Source: Acidobacteria bacterium Ga0077522 (GTDB lineage: Bacteria; Acidobacteriota; Vicinamibacteria; Vicinamibacterales; Vicinamibacteraceae). Taken from it: DNA of 33,697 nt. Position numbers and translations under genes: made by a program. The stretch covers positions 1 to 33,697 of the forward strand of contig LNDN01000029.1 in assembly GCA_001464065.1 (NCBI GenBank), read 5' to 3'. The notes beneath the pieces are model-generated. The model saw only the letters and a program-made list of their open reading frames with translations, was not told the origin of the DNA and ran no database searches. This document shows positions 1 to 6,751 of the stretch, piece by piece (the first letter of the stretch is position 1; each line of letters begins with the position of its first letter).

Positions 1-353
1 CGCTCGTCCACGCCAACGCCGGCCACAACGCCCCTCTGCTGCGCCGCGCTGGAGGCGACGTCGAGGAACTCTGGACCACGGGTCCGGCGCTGGGCATCAT
101 CGCCGGTCCGCCCTTCGGCGAGCGACAGGTCGTCCTCGCGCCGGGCGATCGGCGGTTGCTGTTCACCGATGGTCTGCCGGAGGCCGGCGCCGACCGCACG
201 CTGGCCTTCGACAACGAGTCGCGTATCGCCACGCATCTGCACACGGCGGCCACACCACACGTGCTGCTCGACGCGCTGGCCGCGGAAGTGACCGCGGTCA
301 GCGGCGCCGCGCTGCACGACGATCTGACGATGCTGGCGCTGTATCGGGAGTGA
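1..353 (+). CDS. PP2C-type SpoIIE/RsbU phosphatase, C-terminal fragment
   Basis: The frame is open from the window edge (first full codon at 3) to TGA at 351-353, giving about 116 residues of a longer protein. It contains the block HANAGHNAPLLRR, typical of the SpoIIE/RsbU PP2C-like serine phosphatase domain, then LLFTDGLPEA with the metal-binding Asp-Gly, and it ends in DDLTMLALYRE, the usual final strand of this domain. These proteins dephosphorylate anti-sigma-factor antagonists in partner-switching pathways, often under control of an N-terminal GAF, PAS, HAMP or receiver domain. That sensory part lies outside the window, so the signal is unknown. The domain family is clear; the exact role is not. 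Confidence 0.85.
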   Translation, partial: LVHANAGHNAPLLRRAGGDVEELWTTGPALGIIAGPPFGERQVVLAPGDRRLLFTDGLPEAGADRTLAFDNESRIATHLHTAATPHVLLDALAAEVTAVSGAALHDDLTMLALYRE

Positions 354-680
354 TTCAGGCGCGCGTCGCTGACATTCACAGTTCAGAATGCAGGGCGCGT
401 CGACGGCAGGACGTATCAGGCCAGACGGCGTTCCTCCCGGTCTCGTGAGGGCGAACGGGGGACTGACGGTGCCATGCAGGCACGCCAGCCAGGCGGCCGC
501 CGTGGCGAGTAGCCTGCGGAGTCGCCCGTCGCGATCACGAAAGCCGGAGCGCAGGCGAGTGCCAGGCGTGGGGCTGGGGGTCCCCACGCCGTGCCTGCCC
601 GCACAACGCCGAGCGAACGGCTTTCCGGGGGACGAAGCCGGCTGCGAGTGCGGCGGCCGATTGGCTGGCGATGCTGCGCG
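354..680. other. Intergenic gap with one strong hairpin
   Basis: This 327-bp stretch separates the phosphatase gene from the convergent HAD gene. I see no convincing gene; the open frames on both strands have Arg/Pro/Ala-rich shadow composition. One hairpin stands out at 565-590: a 9-bp perfect stem GGCGTGGGG/CCCCACGCC with an 8-nt loop. It lacks a T-tract on either strand. It could end transcription from either side or be an RNA processing site. Confidence 0.4.
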
Positions 681-688
681 TCAGCATC
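670..688 (-). terminator. Weak hairpin over the HAD stop codon
   Basis: A perfect 7-bp inverted repeat GATGCTG/CAGCATC with a 5-nt loop spans the TGA of the HAD gene (681-683 on the minus strand). No U-tract follows, so this may be an RNA 3'-end stabiliser rather than an intrinsic terminator. Confidence 0.3.
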
Positions 689-1286
689 GCACGCCCATCG
701 CCCGCAGTTCCTCGCGACACTGCGCCGACGACGTGAAGTGCACCGTGTGCAGGCCGAGCGCCCGCGCCGCCTCGACGTTGGGCAGGTTGTCGTCGATGAA
801 CACGGTGCGTTCGGCGACGAAGCCCGTGCGCGCGAGCGCGAGCTGGAACACGCGGGGGTCGGGCTTGGCGATGCCCTCGACGCCGGAGATGACGACGTCC
901 TCGAACCAGTCGAGGAACGGGAAGCGCGCCCTGGCCACCGGATAGGTCTCTGCCGACCAGTTGGTGAGCGCCGCGACCCGATAGCCGTGCGCCCGCAACT
1001 CCTCCAGCAGCGTCACGCTCTCGTCGATGGCGCCGCCGAGCATGCGCTCCCAGCCGGACTTCCACTCGGCCAGCAAGGCGGCGTGATCCGGATACAACGC
1101 GCTCCGCTCGGCGATCGCCTGCGCGAACGGCTTGCCGAGGTCCATCTCGTGGTTCCACGTCCCCGGCGTGATCTCGGCGAGGAACTGCTCCATCGCCTCC
1201 GGGGTGTCGAAGCGGTCGCGGTAGTGGTTACGGGGGTCCCAGCGGATCAGGACATTGCCGAGGTCGAACAGCAGCGCATCGATCAT
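681..1286 (-). CDS. HAD-superfamily hydrolase (subfamily IA, YihX-like)
   Basis: This is a 201-residue cytosolic hydrolase of the haloacid-dehalogenase superfamily. Motif I is FDLGNVLI near residues 7-14, with Asp8 as the expected nucleophile; the DLGN form is that of YihX-like sugar-phosphate phosphatases. Motif II is ALTNWS, motif III KPDPRVF, and motif IV FIDDNLPNVEAA carries the Mg-binding acidic pair. A helical cap lies between motifs I and II. The length fits the family. The substrate is likely a small phosphorylated metabolite but cannot be read from sequence. It starts with ATG at 1284-1286, just past a palindromic repeat and behind the terminator of the exbD operon, so it is probably transcribed separately. 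Confidence 0.9.
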   Translation of the reverse strand: MIDALLFDLGNVLIRWDPRNHYRDRFDTPEAMEQFLAEITPGTWNHEMDLGKPFAQAIAERSALYPDHAALLAEWKSGWERMLGGAIDESVTLLEELRAHGYRVAALTNWSAETYPVARARFPFLDWFEDVVISGVEGIAKPDPRVFQLALARTGFVAERTVFIDDNLPNVEAARALGLHTVHFTSSAQCREELRAMGVRC

Positions 1287-1291
1287 GTTGG

Positions 1292-1348
1292 GTAGGGCCG
1301 GCTCTCCGACCTGTCCGCCGTAGCACCGCGCAGGCGGAGCCGGCCGTC
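1292..1348. repeat. Composite palindromic repeat, long form
   Basis: The outer arms GGCCGGCTC (1296-1304) and GAGCCGGCC (1337-1345) are perfect inverted repeats. Inside sits a second hairpin with TCCGCC (1314-1319) and GGCGGA (1333-1338). The left 18 bases (1292-1309) and the right 10 bases (1339-1348) match, in reverse complement, the short copy at 25567-25594. The 29-bp inner part (1310-1338) is extra. It lies in the gap just upstream of the HAD start codon. Confidence 0.7.
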
Positions 1349-1375
1349 AGCGGAACGACACTTGGCACCAGAAAC

Positions 1376-1406
1376 GACAATGCCGGCCTCGTGGGCCGGC
1401 ATTGTC
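1376..1406 (-). terminator. Terminator of the tonB-exbB-exbD-exbD operon
   Basis: A perfect 13-bp stem GACAATGCCGGCC/GGCCGGCATTGTC with a 5-nt loop lies 22 bp past the stop of the second exbD. On the minus strand it is followed by GTTTCTGG, a short weak U-tract. It is the strongest hairpin in this part of the window. Confidence 0.75.
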
Positions 1407-1427
1407 AGACATCGGAGACGCGGCAGG

Positions 1428-1886
1428 CTAGTCGCCGCCGCCACCACCGCGTCGCATGCCCTCGGTGACGATGCCGACCTTGTCGACACCGGCGCCACGG
1501 GCGGCGTCGATGGCCATCACGACGTGGCCGTAGGGCAGCGTCGGCGCGCCGAGGATGAACATCGTCTTCTCCTTGCGCGTCTCGAAGATCTCGGCGAGGC
1601 GCGTCTGGAGTTCGCCCATCGGGACGTCCTGGTTGTTGACCGAGAGGCTGCGATCGGCGTTCATCGTCAACACGATCTGCGTGTCGGAGGACGACTGCTC
1701 GGCGCTCTTGGTCTCGAGGGGCAGGTTGATGTCCGTGCCCTTCTGGGTCATGGGCAGCGCCGCCATGAAGATGACGAGCAGCACGAGCAGCACGTCGATC
1801 AGCGGCGTCACGTTCATGTCCGAGCTGGTTTCCGGCGTCGCACTCCGCTGGATGGTCTCGGCACCGTGGTGCTTGTGGGCTGACAT
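1428..1886 (-). CDS. exbD: ExbD/TolR-family proton channel subunit (second copy)
   Basis: This 152-residue protein has a short hydrophilic N-terminus, one transmembrane helix (about residues 29-48) and a periplasmic domain. The motif MNVTPLIDVLL places the essential proton-path Asp at residue 31. With ExbB it forms the inner-membrane motor that uses proton motive force to energise TonB. It starts 1 nt after the stop of the first exbD, so the two are co-translated. It ends in a Gly-rich tail, GGGGGD, resembling the tail of its neighbour. It is a divergent paralogue rather than a recent duplicate, because the periplasmic parts are only loosely alike. TolR is an alternative name, but the TonB in the same operon favours ExbD. 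Confidence 0.92.
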   Translation of the reverse strand: MSAHKHHGAETIQRSATPETSSDMNVTPLIDVLLVLLVIFMAALPMTQKGTDINLPLETKSAEQSSSDTQIVLTMNADRSLSVNNQDVPMGELQTRLAEIFETRKEKTMFILGAPTLPYGHVVMAIDAARGAGVDKVGIVTEGMRRGGGGGD

Positions 1887-1887
1887 G

Positions 1888-2322
1888 CTAGTCGCCTCCC
1901 CCTTCTGACTTCTTCTTGCTCTCGGTGATCAGCGCGACGTTCTCGATGCCGACCTCGCGGAGCTTGTCCATCATGTTCATGATGGCCGAGTAGGGGGCGT
2001 CGGTGTCGGCCTTGAGGTAGACGATGCGCTCTTCCTTCTCTTCGAGCGCCGCCTTGATGCGATCCACCGCCTCGGACTCGGAGACCTGGATGTTGTTGAC
2101 GTACAGACCCTTCTGCGCGTCGACGTGCACCACGGTCTGGTCCTGCGTGGACGGCTTCTCGGTGGTGTTGTCGGCGAGCGGCAGCCGCACGTTCACGCCC
2201 TTCTGCAGCAGGGGCGCGATGAGCATCATGATGATGAGCAGCACCAGCATGATGTCGACCAGGGGGGTGACGTTGATGTCGGCCTTGATGCCGCCCTTCC
2301 CGCCCCCCACGTTCATTGACAT
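1888..2322 (-). CDS. exbD: ExbD/TolR-family proton channel subunit (first copy)
   Basis: This 144-residue protein has the ExbD/TolR layout: a Gly/Lys-rich cytoplasmic start, the motif INVTPLVDIML with the proton-path Asp at residue 23, one membrane helix to about residue 42, then a periplasmic domain containing VYLKADTDAPYSAIM. It would form a dimer inside the ExbB pentamer and drive TonB. A good ribosome site (AGGAG) lies about 7 nt before the ATG at 2320-2322. The gene follows exbB after a 97-bp gap that holds a hairpin, and leads straight into the second exbD. The C-terminus is KKKSEGGGD. Confidence 0.93.
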   Translation of the reverse strand: MSMNVGGGKGGIKADINVTPLVDIMLVLLIIMMLIAPLLQKGVNVRLPLADNTTEKPSTQDQTVVHVDAQKGLYVNNIQVSESEAVDRIKAALEEKEERIVYLKADTDAPYSAIMNMMDKLREVGIENVALITESKKKSEGGGD

Positions 2323-2390
2323 GGCATCTTCTCCTCAGCGGGGACGCGCCGAACGGCACGCCCCCCGTCACATCTGGTCCTGATGCGAGT

Positions 2391-2410
2391 GGCCGGCCCG
2401 AGGGCCGGCC
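2391..2410 (-). terminator. Intra-operon hairpin between exbB and exbD
   Basis: GGCCGGCC pairs with GGCCGGCC around a 4-nt loop (CGAG), just beyond the exbB stop. There is no U-tract, and exbD lies downstream with its own ribosome site. A partial terminator or mRNA-stabilising stem-loop that sets the ExbB:ExbD ratio is more likely than a full stop. Confidence 0.45.
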
Positions 2411-2419
2411 CCATCAGCC

Positions 2420-3100
2420 TCAGTTGCTCTTCTTGACGAAGTAGTCGACCATCTCCGACGAGCTGTTGTCCATCTCGACGTTGAAGTACTCGAGGCGGCC
2501 CGTCAGGTAGTTGTAGAACCACACCGCCGGGATGGCCACGACGAGACCGAGCGCGGTCTCGACGAGCGCTTCCGAAATACCGGCCGACACCGAACCGATA
2601 CCGCCCGAGCCCGTCGCCGCGATGCCCTGGAAGGCCGAGATGACGCCGACCACCGTGCCGAGCAGACCGACGAACGGTGCCGTCGACCCGATCGTCGCGA
2701 GCGACGAGACGCCCTTCTTCAGGTCGTTGCCGGTGAGCGCCGTGGCGCGCTGGATGGCGCGACGCACCGTGTCGAGCAGGTCGTCACGGGTGAGCTGCTG
2801 CCCGCTCTCCGACTGGAACTGGTACTCCTGCAGACCCGCGAGCACGACCTTGGCCAGGTGGCTGTAGCGGAAGTTCTTCGACTGCGACAGGGCAATCGCG
2901 TCCTTGAGGCGGCCTTCCTTGAGGTGCTTGGCCACCTGCGGCGCGTAGAGCTTCGACTGCTTCTGCGCCTGCGAGAAGGTGTACCACCGCTCGACGAACA
3001 CGCCCACCGACCAGAAGGACATGAAGAAGAGGATGTACGCCACGGCCTTGGCGACGAAGCCCATCTGCTGCCACATGTGAATCAGATTCAGATCACCCAT
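2420..3100 (-). CDS. exbB: ExbB/TolQ/MotA-family proton channel
   Basis: This is a 226-residue inner-membrane protein with three predicted membrane helices: about residues 15-35, then a helix pair over roughly 130-205. The family core is visible as GSTAPFVGLLGTVVGVISAF and, near the end, ISEALVETALGLVVAIPAV, which contains the conserved Thr/Glu positions of the channel. It forms the stator ring around ExbD and powers TonB. I chose the ATG at 3098-3100 because it has GGAG 7-8 nt upstream and gives the expected hydrophilic N-terminus MGDLNLIHMW; an in-frame codon at 3157 would add a non-conserved stretch. It lies downstream of tonB. Confidence 0.93.
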   Translation of the reverse strand: MGDLNLIHMWQQMGFVAKAVAYILFFMSFWSVGVFVERWYTFSQAQKQSKLYAPQVAKHLKEGRLKDAIALSQSKNFRYSHLAKVVLAGLQEYQFQSESGQQLTRDDLLDTVRRAIQRATALTGNDLKKGVSSLATIGSTAPFVGLLGTVVGVISAFQGIAATGSGGIGSVSAGISEALVETALGLVVAIPAVWFYNYLTGRLEYFNVEMDNSSSEMVDYFVKKSN

Positions 3101-3179
3101 TGCGCTCCACCCCTCCGGGGATGACTGCCTGGGGGGCCTCCGCTGCGGGAGACACACCCACTGATCGTTCGTGAAGAGT

Positions 3180-3191
3180 ACGACCGGTCGT
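3180..3191. promoter_or_regulatory. 12-bp perfect palindrome between tonB and exbB
   Basis: ACGACCGGTCGT is a perfect palindrome in the 150-bp gap between tonB and exbB. It is a possible operator or RNA hairpin core; nothing identifies a binding protein. Confidence 0.25.
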
Positions 3192-3250
3192 GCTGTTTGA
3201 CGATGACAGGCCCCCGTGCCCCGCCAGGCGGGACGCGGGAACCCAGGTGA

Positions 3251-3997
3251 CTACTGCAACGTAAAGTTCACCGTGACGGTCATGATGACCGGCACCGGCA
3301 CGCCGTTGAGCAGCGTGGGCGTGTACTCCCACTGCTTCACGGCGTCGAGGGCGGACTGATCCAGCAGCGGGATGCTGCGGAGCACGCGCGCGTTCTGCAC
3401 CTTGCCGTTCGGGCCGATCGTGGCCTCGATGATCACCACGCCGGACACGCGGGCCGACTGGGCGATCTGCGGGTACACCGGCTTCGCGTCGCGTGTCTTC
3501 TTCGGCGGGGCGATGTTGCCACCGACGCGGACCGGCTGGGTCGGCGGCGGGGGCGGAGCCGGCGGCGGCGGCGCGGACGGCAAGCCGCCCACCACACCAC
3601 CCAGGGCCCCACCGGGGATCCCGCCCTCGACACCACCCGGGACGCCCACGCCGATGTTCGCGGCGGGCGGTGCGGGGGCCTCAGGCTTGATCTCCTTGGG
3701 CGGCTCGATGGGCGCGGCGTTCGGATTGGCCGTTGGCGTCGGCGTCGGCGTCGGCGCTGCCGCCGCGGGTGGCGGCGGCGGCGGGGGCGGTGGCGGCGGC
3801 GGAGGCGGCGGCGCACCGACGAAGGCCGACATGCTCCCGGAGACCTCGGGCAGCGCATCCATCGCCATCAGCGGGATGATGACCACCGAGCCCAGCACGA
3901 GCACGTGGAGAATGATCGAAACGGGGACCGTGTACCACTTCTGCGAACCAACCTTGATGGATGGCTCGACCACATCCCCGAACATGTCTTTCGGCAC
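3251..3997 (-). CDS. tonB: TonB-family energy transducer with long polyproline spacer
   Basis: This 248-residue protein has one membrane anchor (about residues 24-45), a periplasmic spacer with 15 consecutive prolines from about residue 63 followed by Ala/Thr/Pro repeats and Gly-rich turns, and a C-terminal TonB domain (about 165-248). That domain shows KPVYPQIAQSARVSG and IGPNGKVQNARVLRSIPLLD, then VKQWEYTPTLLNG, the usual landmarks. It would span the periplasm and open outer-membrane TonB-dependent transporters. The start is GTG at 3995-3997, with AGGAGG 8 nt upstream. It is the first gene of an operon with exbB and two exbD genes, preceded by a perfect-consensus promoter. The substrate of the system is not indicated. 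Confidence 0.93.
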   Translation of the reverse strand: MPKDMFGDVVEPSIKVGSQKWYTVPVSIILHVLVLGSVVIIPLMAMDALPEVSGSMSAFVGAPPPPPPPPPPPPPPPAAAAPTPTPTPTANPNAAPIEPPKEIKPEAPAPPAANIGVGVPGGVEGGIPGGALGGVVGGLPSAPPPPAPPPPPTQPVRVGGNIAPPKKTRDAKPVYPQIAQSARVSGVVIIEATIGPNGKVQNARVLRSIPLLDQSALDAVKQWEYTPTLLNGVPVPVIMTVTVNFTLQ

Positions 3998-4051
3998 TGG
4001 CCTGTCCTCCTACCGACCCAGACGCTGCATCTATACCGTCGTGAGGCGGCG

Positions 4052-4081
4052 ATTATAGCGACAGCAAAAAAACAGTGTCAA
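4052..4081 (-). promoter_or_regulatory. Perfect-consensus sigma-70 promoter of the tonB operon
   Basis: On the minus strand the sequence reads TTGACA (4081-4076), an 18-bp spacer containing a run of seven T, then TATAAT (4057-4052). Both hexamers match consensus at every position, which is striking in DNA this GC-rich. Transcription should start near 4044, leaving a leader of about 47 nt before the GTG. An inverted partner TTGACAC lies at 4100-4106 facing GTGTCAA at 4075-4081, so a regulator could overlap the -35 box. Confidence 0.85.
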
Positions 4082-4268
4082 CGAACTCCGATGTCCTCTT
4101 TGACACCGGTTTTCGGGATTCGGGCCACGGGTGCCGTGGACAAAATTTCCGAGGCTCGCTCGCGCCCTTCACCAGCACCGCACACGACCGCTGCCTCATC
4201 CTGACGGCACGGCCGCGTCCCCGCTGAGGTCGCAGAAGGCGCATGTTATGCGCGCAACTCCGCGCGTG

Positions 4269-4943
4269 TCAAAAGCCGCCCTGACGCGTGACTTCCGTGC
4301 CCCCGCCGAGCCTCCCCTCCGGCCCTGCAGACAGCGTCTCCGGCGCCCCCGCCGACGTCATGATCGACGCCGGCAGCGCCATGCCGCCGGTGAGGAAGAT
4401 GCGAACCCCTTCCTCGACCGTGATCTCCGGAAACCGCACGCGCTCCTGTCTGTAGAGGAGGACGTCGCCGAGGTACAGATGGTTGGTGGGGACGTACACC
4501 GCCACCCACGCCTCAGGCGTCCCCGACGCATCAGGCACCGTCAGCTCCCGCGTCAGAAACCCCAGGACCATGCCACGGTTGGGCTCCTCCACCAGCACCA
4601 CCCGCTTGAAGCCCGACTCGTTCTGCGGATTGAACGCCCACACCAGCTGCTTCACCGGCGCGTAGATCGATCGGAACAGCGGCACGAGCAACAGGTAGTG
4701 ATCGGCGCGCTGGAGCAGCCGACGACCGAGCACGTTGGCCGCGAAGAACCCCACCACGAGAATGCCCGCGCCCGTCACCGCGATGCCCAGGCCGGGCACA
4801 CGGCGGCCGAAGATCTGCTCCACCACCGGCGAGGTGAGCGCATCGGCGAGGCCGAAGATCCAGAGCAGGGCCGCCACGCTGAGCGCCAGCGGCACCGTGA
4901 CGAAGAATCCGGCCACGAAGCGGCGTTGCAGGTAGTTCCACAT
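4269..4943 (-). CDS. DUF502 family membrane protein
   Basis: This 224-residue protein has two strong membrane helices near the N-terminus (about residues 9-32 and 51-72), after an aromatic/basic start MWNYLQRRFVAGF. The block LLQRADHYLLLVPLFRSIYAPVKQ and the later LGFLTREL and VYVPTNHLYLGD match the DUF502 family, whose biochemical role is unknown. The C-terminal tail after about residue 190 is low-complexity. It begins 1 nt after the uppP stop and is the last gene of the tgt-yajC-secD-secF-uppP operon, so an envelope-related job is likely. No catalytic motif is visible. Confidence 0.85.
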   Translation of the reverse strand: MWNYLQRRFVAGFFVTVPLALSVAALLWIFGLADALTSPVVEQIFGRRVPGLGIAVTGAGILVVGFFAANVLGRRLLQRADHYLLLVPLFRSIYAPVKQLVWAFNPQNESGFKRVVLVEEPNRGMVLGFLTRELTVPDASGTPEAWVAVYVPTNHLYLGDVLLYRQERVRFPEITVEEGVRIFLTGGMALPASIMTSAGAPETLSAGPEGRLGGGTEVTRQGGF

Positions 4944-4944
4944 G

Positions 4945-5757
4945 TCAGCGGGTCATCGCCCAGGCGACGACGGTGCCGGCCAGCGCCAGCCGGTACCAGG
5001 CGAAGACGGCCAGCGAGTGCGAACCGAGGTAGCGCATGAAGAAACGGATCGCGAGGTAGCCCACGACGAAGGCCGTCGCGCCGCCAATCAGGAAGAGCGT
5101 GGCGTCGCCGGGCGTGAGGCCGACCTGACGCAGATCGATCGCCTCCTTGGCCGCAGCGGCCACGATGGCCGGGATACCGAGCAGGAATCCGAAGCGCGCC
5201 GCACCCGCGCGGGTGAATCCCATCAGCATGCCGGCGACGATCGTCGCGCCCGACCGCGAGACGCCCGGCACCGGCGCCGTGGTCTGCGCGAGGCCGAACA
5301 CCAGGGCCTGGCCAACGCTCATGCCGCGGTCGTCCTGGCGCCACTGCTCGCCGACGCGCTCGACCAGCAGGAACAGCAACGCGCCCGCCGCCAGCGTGAC
5401 GGCGGCCACGAGCGGCGTCCGCGTGTGCGCTTCGATGACGTCGGCCAGCAGCCCGCCGACGATCACCACGGGAATCGTGCCGATGGCGATGAGACGGGCG
5501 CGCCGGGCGTCTGCGTCGGTGCCGGCAGCGACGCGCGGGAGGGCCCGCAGCATGCCCAGGATGTCTTCGCGGAAGTAGAGGACGATGGCCAGCAGTGTGC
5601 CGACGTGGGTCGCCACGTCGAAGGCGAGGCCGAAGCCGCGGTCATCCCAGCCGAAGAAGGCGCGCGCGAGGATGAGGTGCGCGGAACTGGAGACGGGCAG
5701 GAACTCGGTGAGTCCCTGCACCGCGCCCAGCAGCGCGGCAGCGACGTGCACCGGCAC
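4945..5757 (-). CDS. uppP: Undecaprenyl-diphosphate phosphatase
   Basis: This 270-residue polytopic membrane enzyme removes a phosphate from undecaprenyl diphosphate, recycling the lipid carrier for peptidoglycan and O-antigen synthesis. The two signature regions are present: GLTEFLPVSSSAHL at residues 15-28 (catalytic Glu and Ser/His cluster) and PGVSRSGATI near residue 172, with the phosphate-binding Arg. About eight hydrophobic segments fit UppP/BacA. The start is GTG at 5755-5757, 9 bp behind secF, and the stop lies 1 bp before the DUF502 start. Its place in a Sec operon is less usual than its sequence; tight spacing implies co-expression. Confidence 0.95.
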   Translation of the reverse strand: MPVHVAAALLGAVQGLTEFLPVSSSAHLILARAFFGWDDRGFGLAFDVATHVGTLLAIVLYFREDILGMLRALPRVAAGTDADARRARLIAIGTIPVVIVGGLLADVIEAHTRTPLVAAVTLAAGALLFLLVERVGEQWRQDDRGMSVGQALVFGLAQTTAPVPGVSRSGATIVAGMLMGFTRAGAARFGFLLGIPAIVAAAAKEAIDLRQVGLTPGDATLFLIGGATAFVVGYLAIRFFMRYLGSHSLAVFAWYRLALAGTVVAWAMTR

Positions 5758-5766
5758 GCCCGCCGC

Positions 5767-6744
5767 CTACGCGTTGCGCCGCTCGCGGCGGCGCGGACGA
5801 TCCGACGCCGAACGGGCCGACGCCGACGGCGCGGCGGGGGTGTTCGCTTCGTTCTTGCTCAGCGCGATGGCGATGGCCGAGGCGATGAACACGGTCGAGT
5901 ACGTGCCGCTGACGATGCCGACGAGCATCGTGAAGGCGAAGCCCTCGAGGACCTCGCCGCCGAAGATGTACAGGGCGAGCACCGACAGGAAGGTGGTGCC
6001 GGCCGTGATGATCGTGCGGCTCAGCGTCTGGTTGACCGAGGTGTTGACCTGGTGCTCCAGCGACGCCCCGCGCATCGTCCGGAAGTTCTCGCGGACGCGG
6101 TCGAAGATGACGATGGTGTCGTTGACCGAGTAGCCGGTGATGGTCAGGATCGCCGCGATGACGTTGAGCGACAGCTCGTAGCCGAAGAACGTCAGCACCG
6201 CCAGCGTGACGATGACGTCGTGCAGCGTCGCCGCGATGGCGCCGATGGCGAACGACAGCCGGAAGCGGAAGGCGATGTAGAGGGTGATGCCGAGGATGCT
6301 GGCGAAGGTGGCGTAGAGCCCCTTGCGCTGCAGGTCCTTGCCGATGACCGGCCCGACGATCTCGGTGCTGATCACCTCGAAGGTGCCGAGGTTGGCGGCC
6401 CGCACGGCGTTGAGCACCTGCGTGGCGCCCTGCTCGAGGCTGGTGCCCTGCTCGGTCTGCTGGGCCTGCGGCAGGCGCACCAGCACCTCGTTGGCGCTGG
6501 CGTCACCGTACTGCTGCACGACCTTCTCGCCGGGGATCGTGTCGAGCGCGGTGCGCACGGCCTCTTCCGACGTCGGCTGCTGGAACTTCAGGACGACGAT
6601 GGTGCCGCCCGAGAAGTCGATGCCGAGCGGCAACCCGTGGCGCGCAATCTGGACGATCCCCAGCACGATGAGGATGGCCGAGAACGCCAGGGCGTGCCAG
6701 CGCCACTTGGTGAAGTTGTAGTTGGTGTTCGAGAACAGATCCAT
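5767..6744 (-). CDS. secF: Protein translocase subunit SecF
   Basis: This 325-residue inner-membrane protein of the SecDF complex pulls secreted proteins across the membrane using proton motive force. The N-terminal helix is followed by GIDFSGGTIVVLKF (about residues 38-51), the P1-like periplasmic domain, then five helices carrying TITGYSVNDTIVIFDRVREN, the SecF signature with the conserved Asp/Arg. The Arg-rich tail after about residue 305 is not conserved. It starts 7 bp after the secD stop. Confidence 0.96.
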   Translation of the reverse strand: MDLFSNTNYNFTKWRWHALAFSAILIVLGIVQIARHGLPLGIDFSGGTIVVLKFQQPTSEEAVRTALDTIPGEKVVQQYGDASANEVLVRLPQAQQTEQGTSLEQGATQVLNAVRAANLGTFEVISTEIVGPVIGKDLQRKGLYATFASILGITLYIAFRFRLSFAIGAIAATLHDVIVTLAVLTFFGYELSLNVIAAILTITGYSVNDTIVIFDRVRENFRTMRGASLEHQVNTSVNQTLSRTIITAGTTFLSVLALYIFGGEVLEGFAFTMLVGIVSGTYSTVFIASAIAIALSKNEANTPAAPSASARSASDRPRRRERRNA

Positions 6745-6751
6745 GACGCCC

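Noticed and set aside
388-945. Open frame of 185 codons starting after the phosphatase gene
   Set aside because: It runs through the HAD gene on the opposite strand, lacks a ribosome site and has low-complexity shadow composition.
3770-3815. GGC-rich simple repeat as an independent regulatory repeat
   Set aside because: It is explained as the polyproline and Ala/Pro codons of the TonB spacer.
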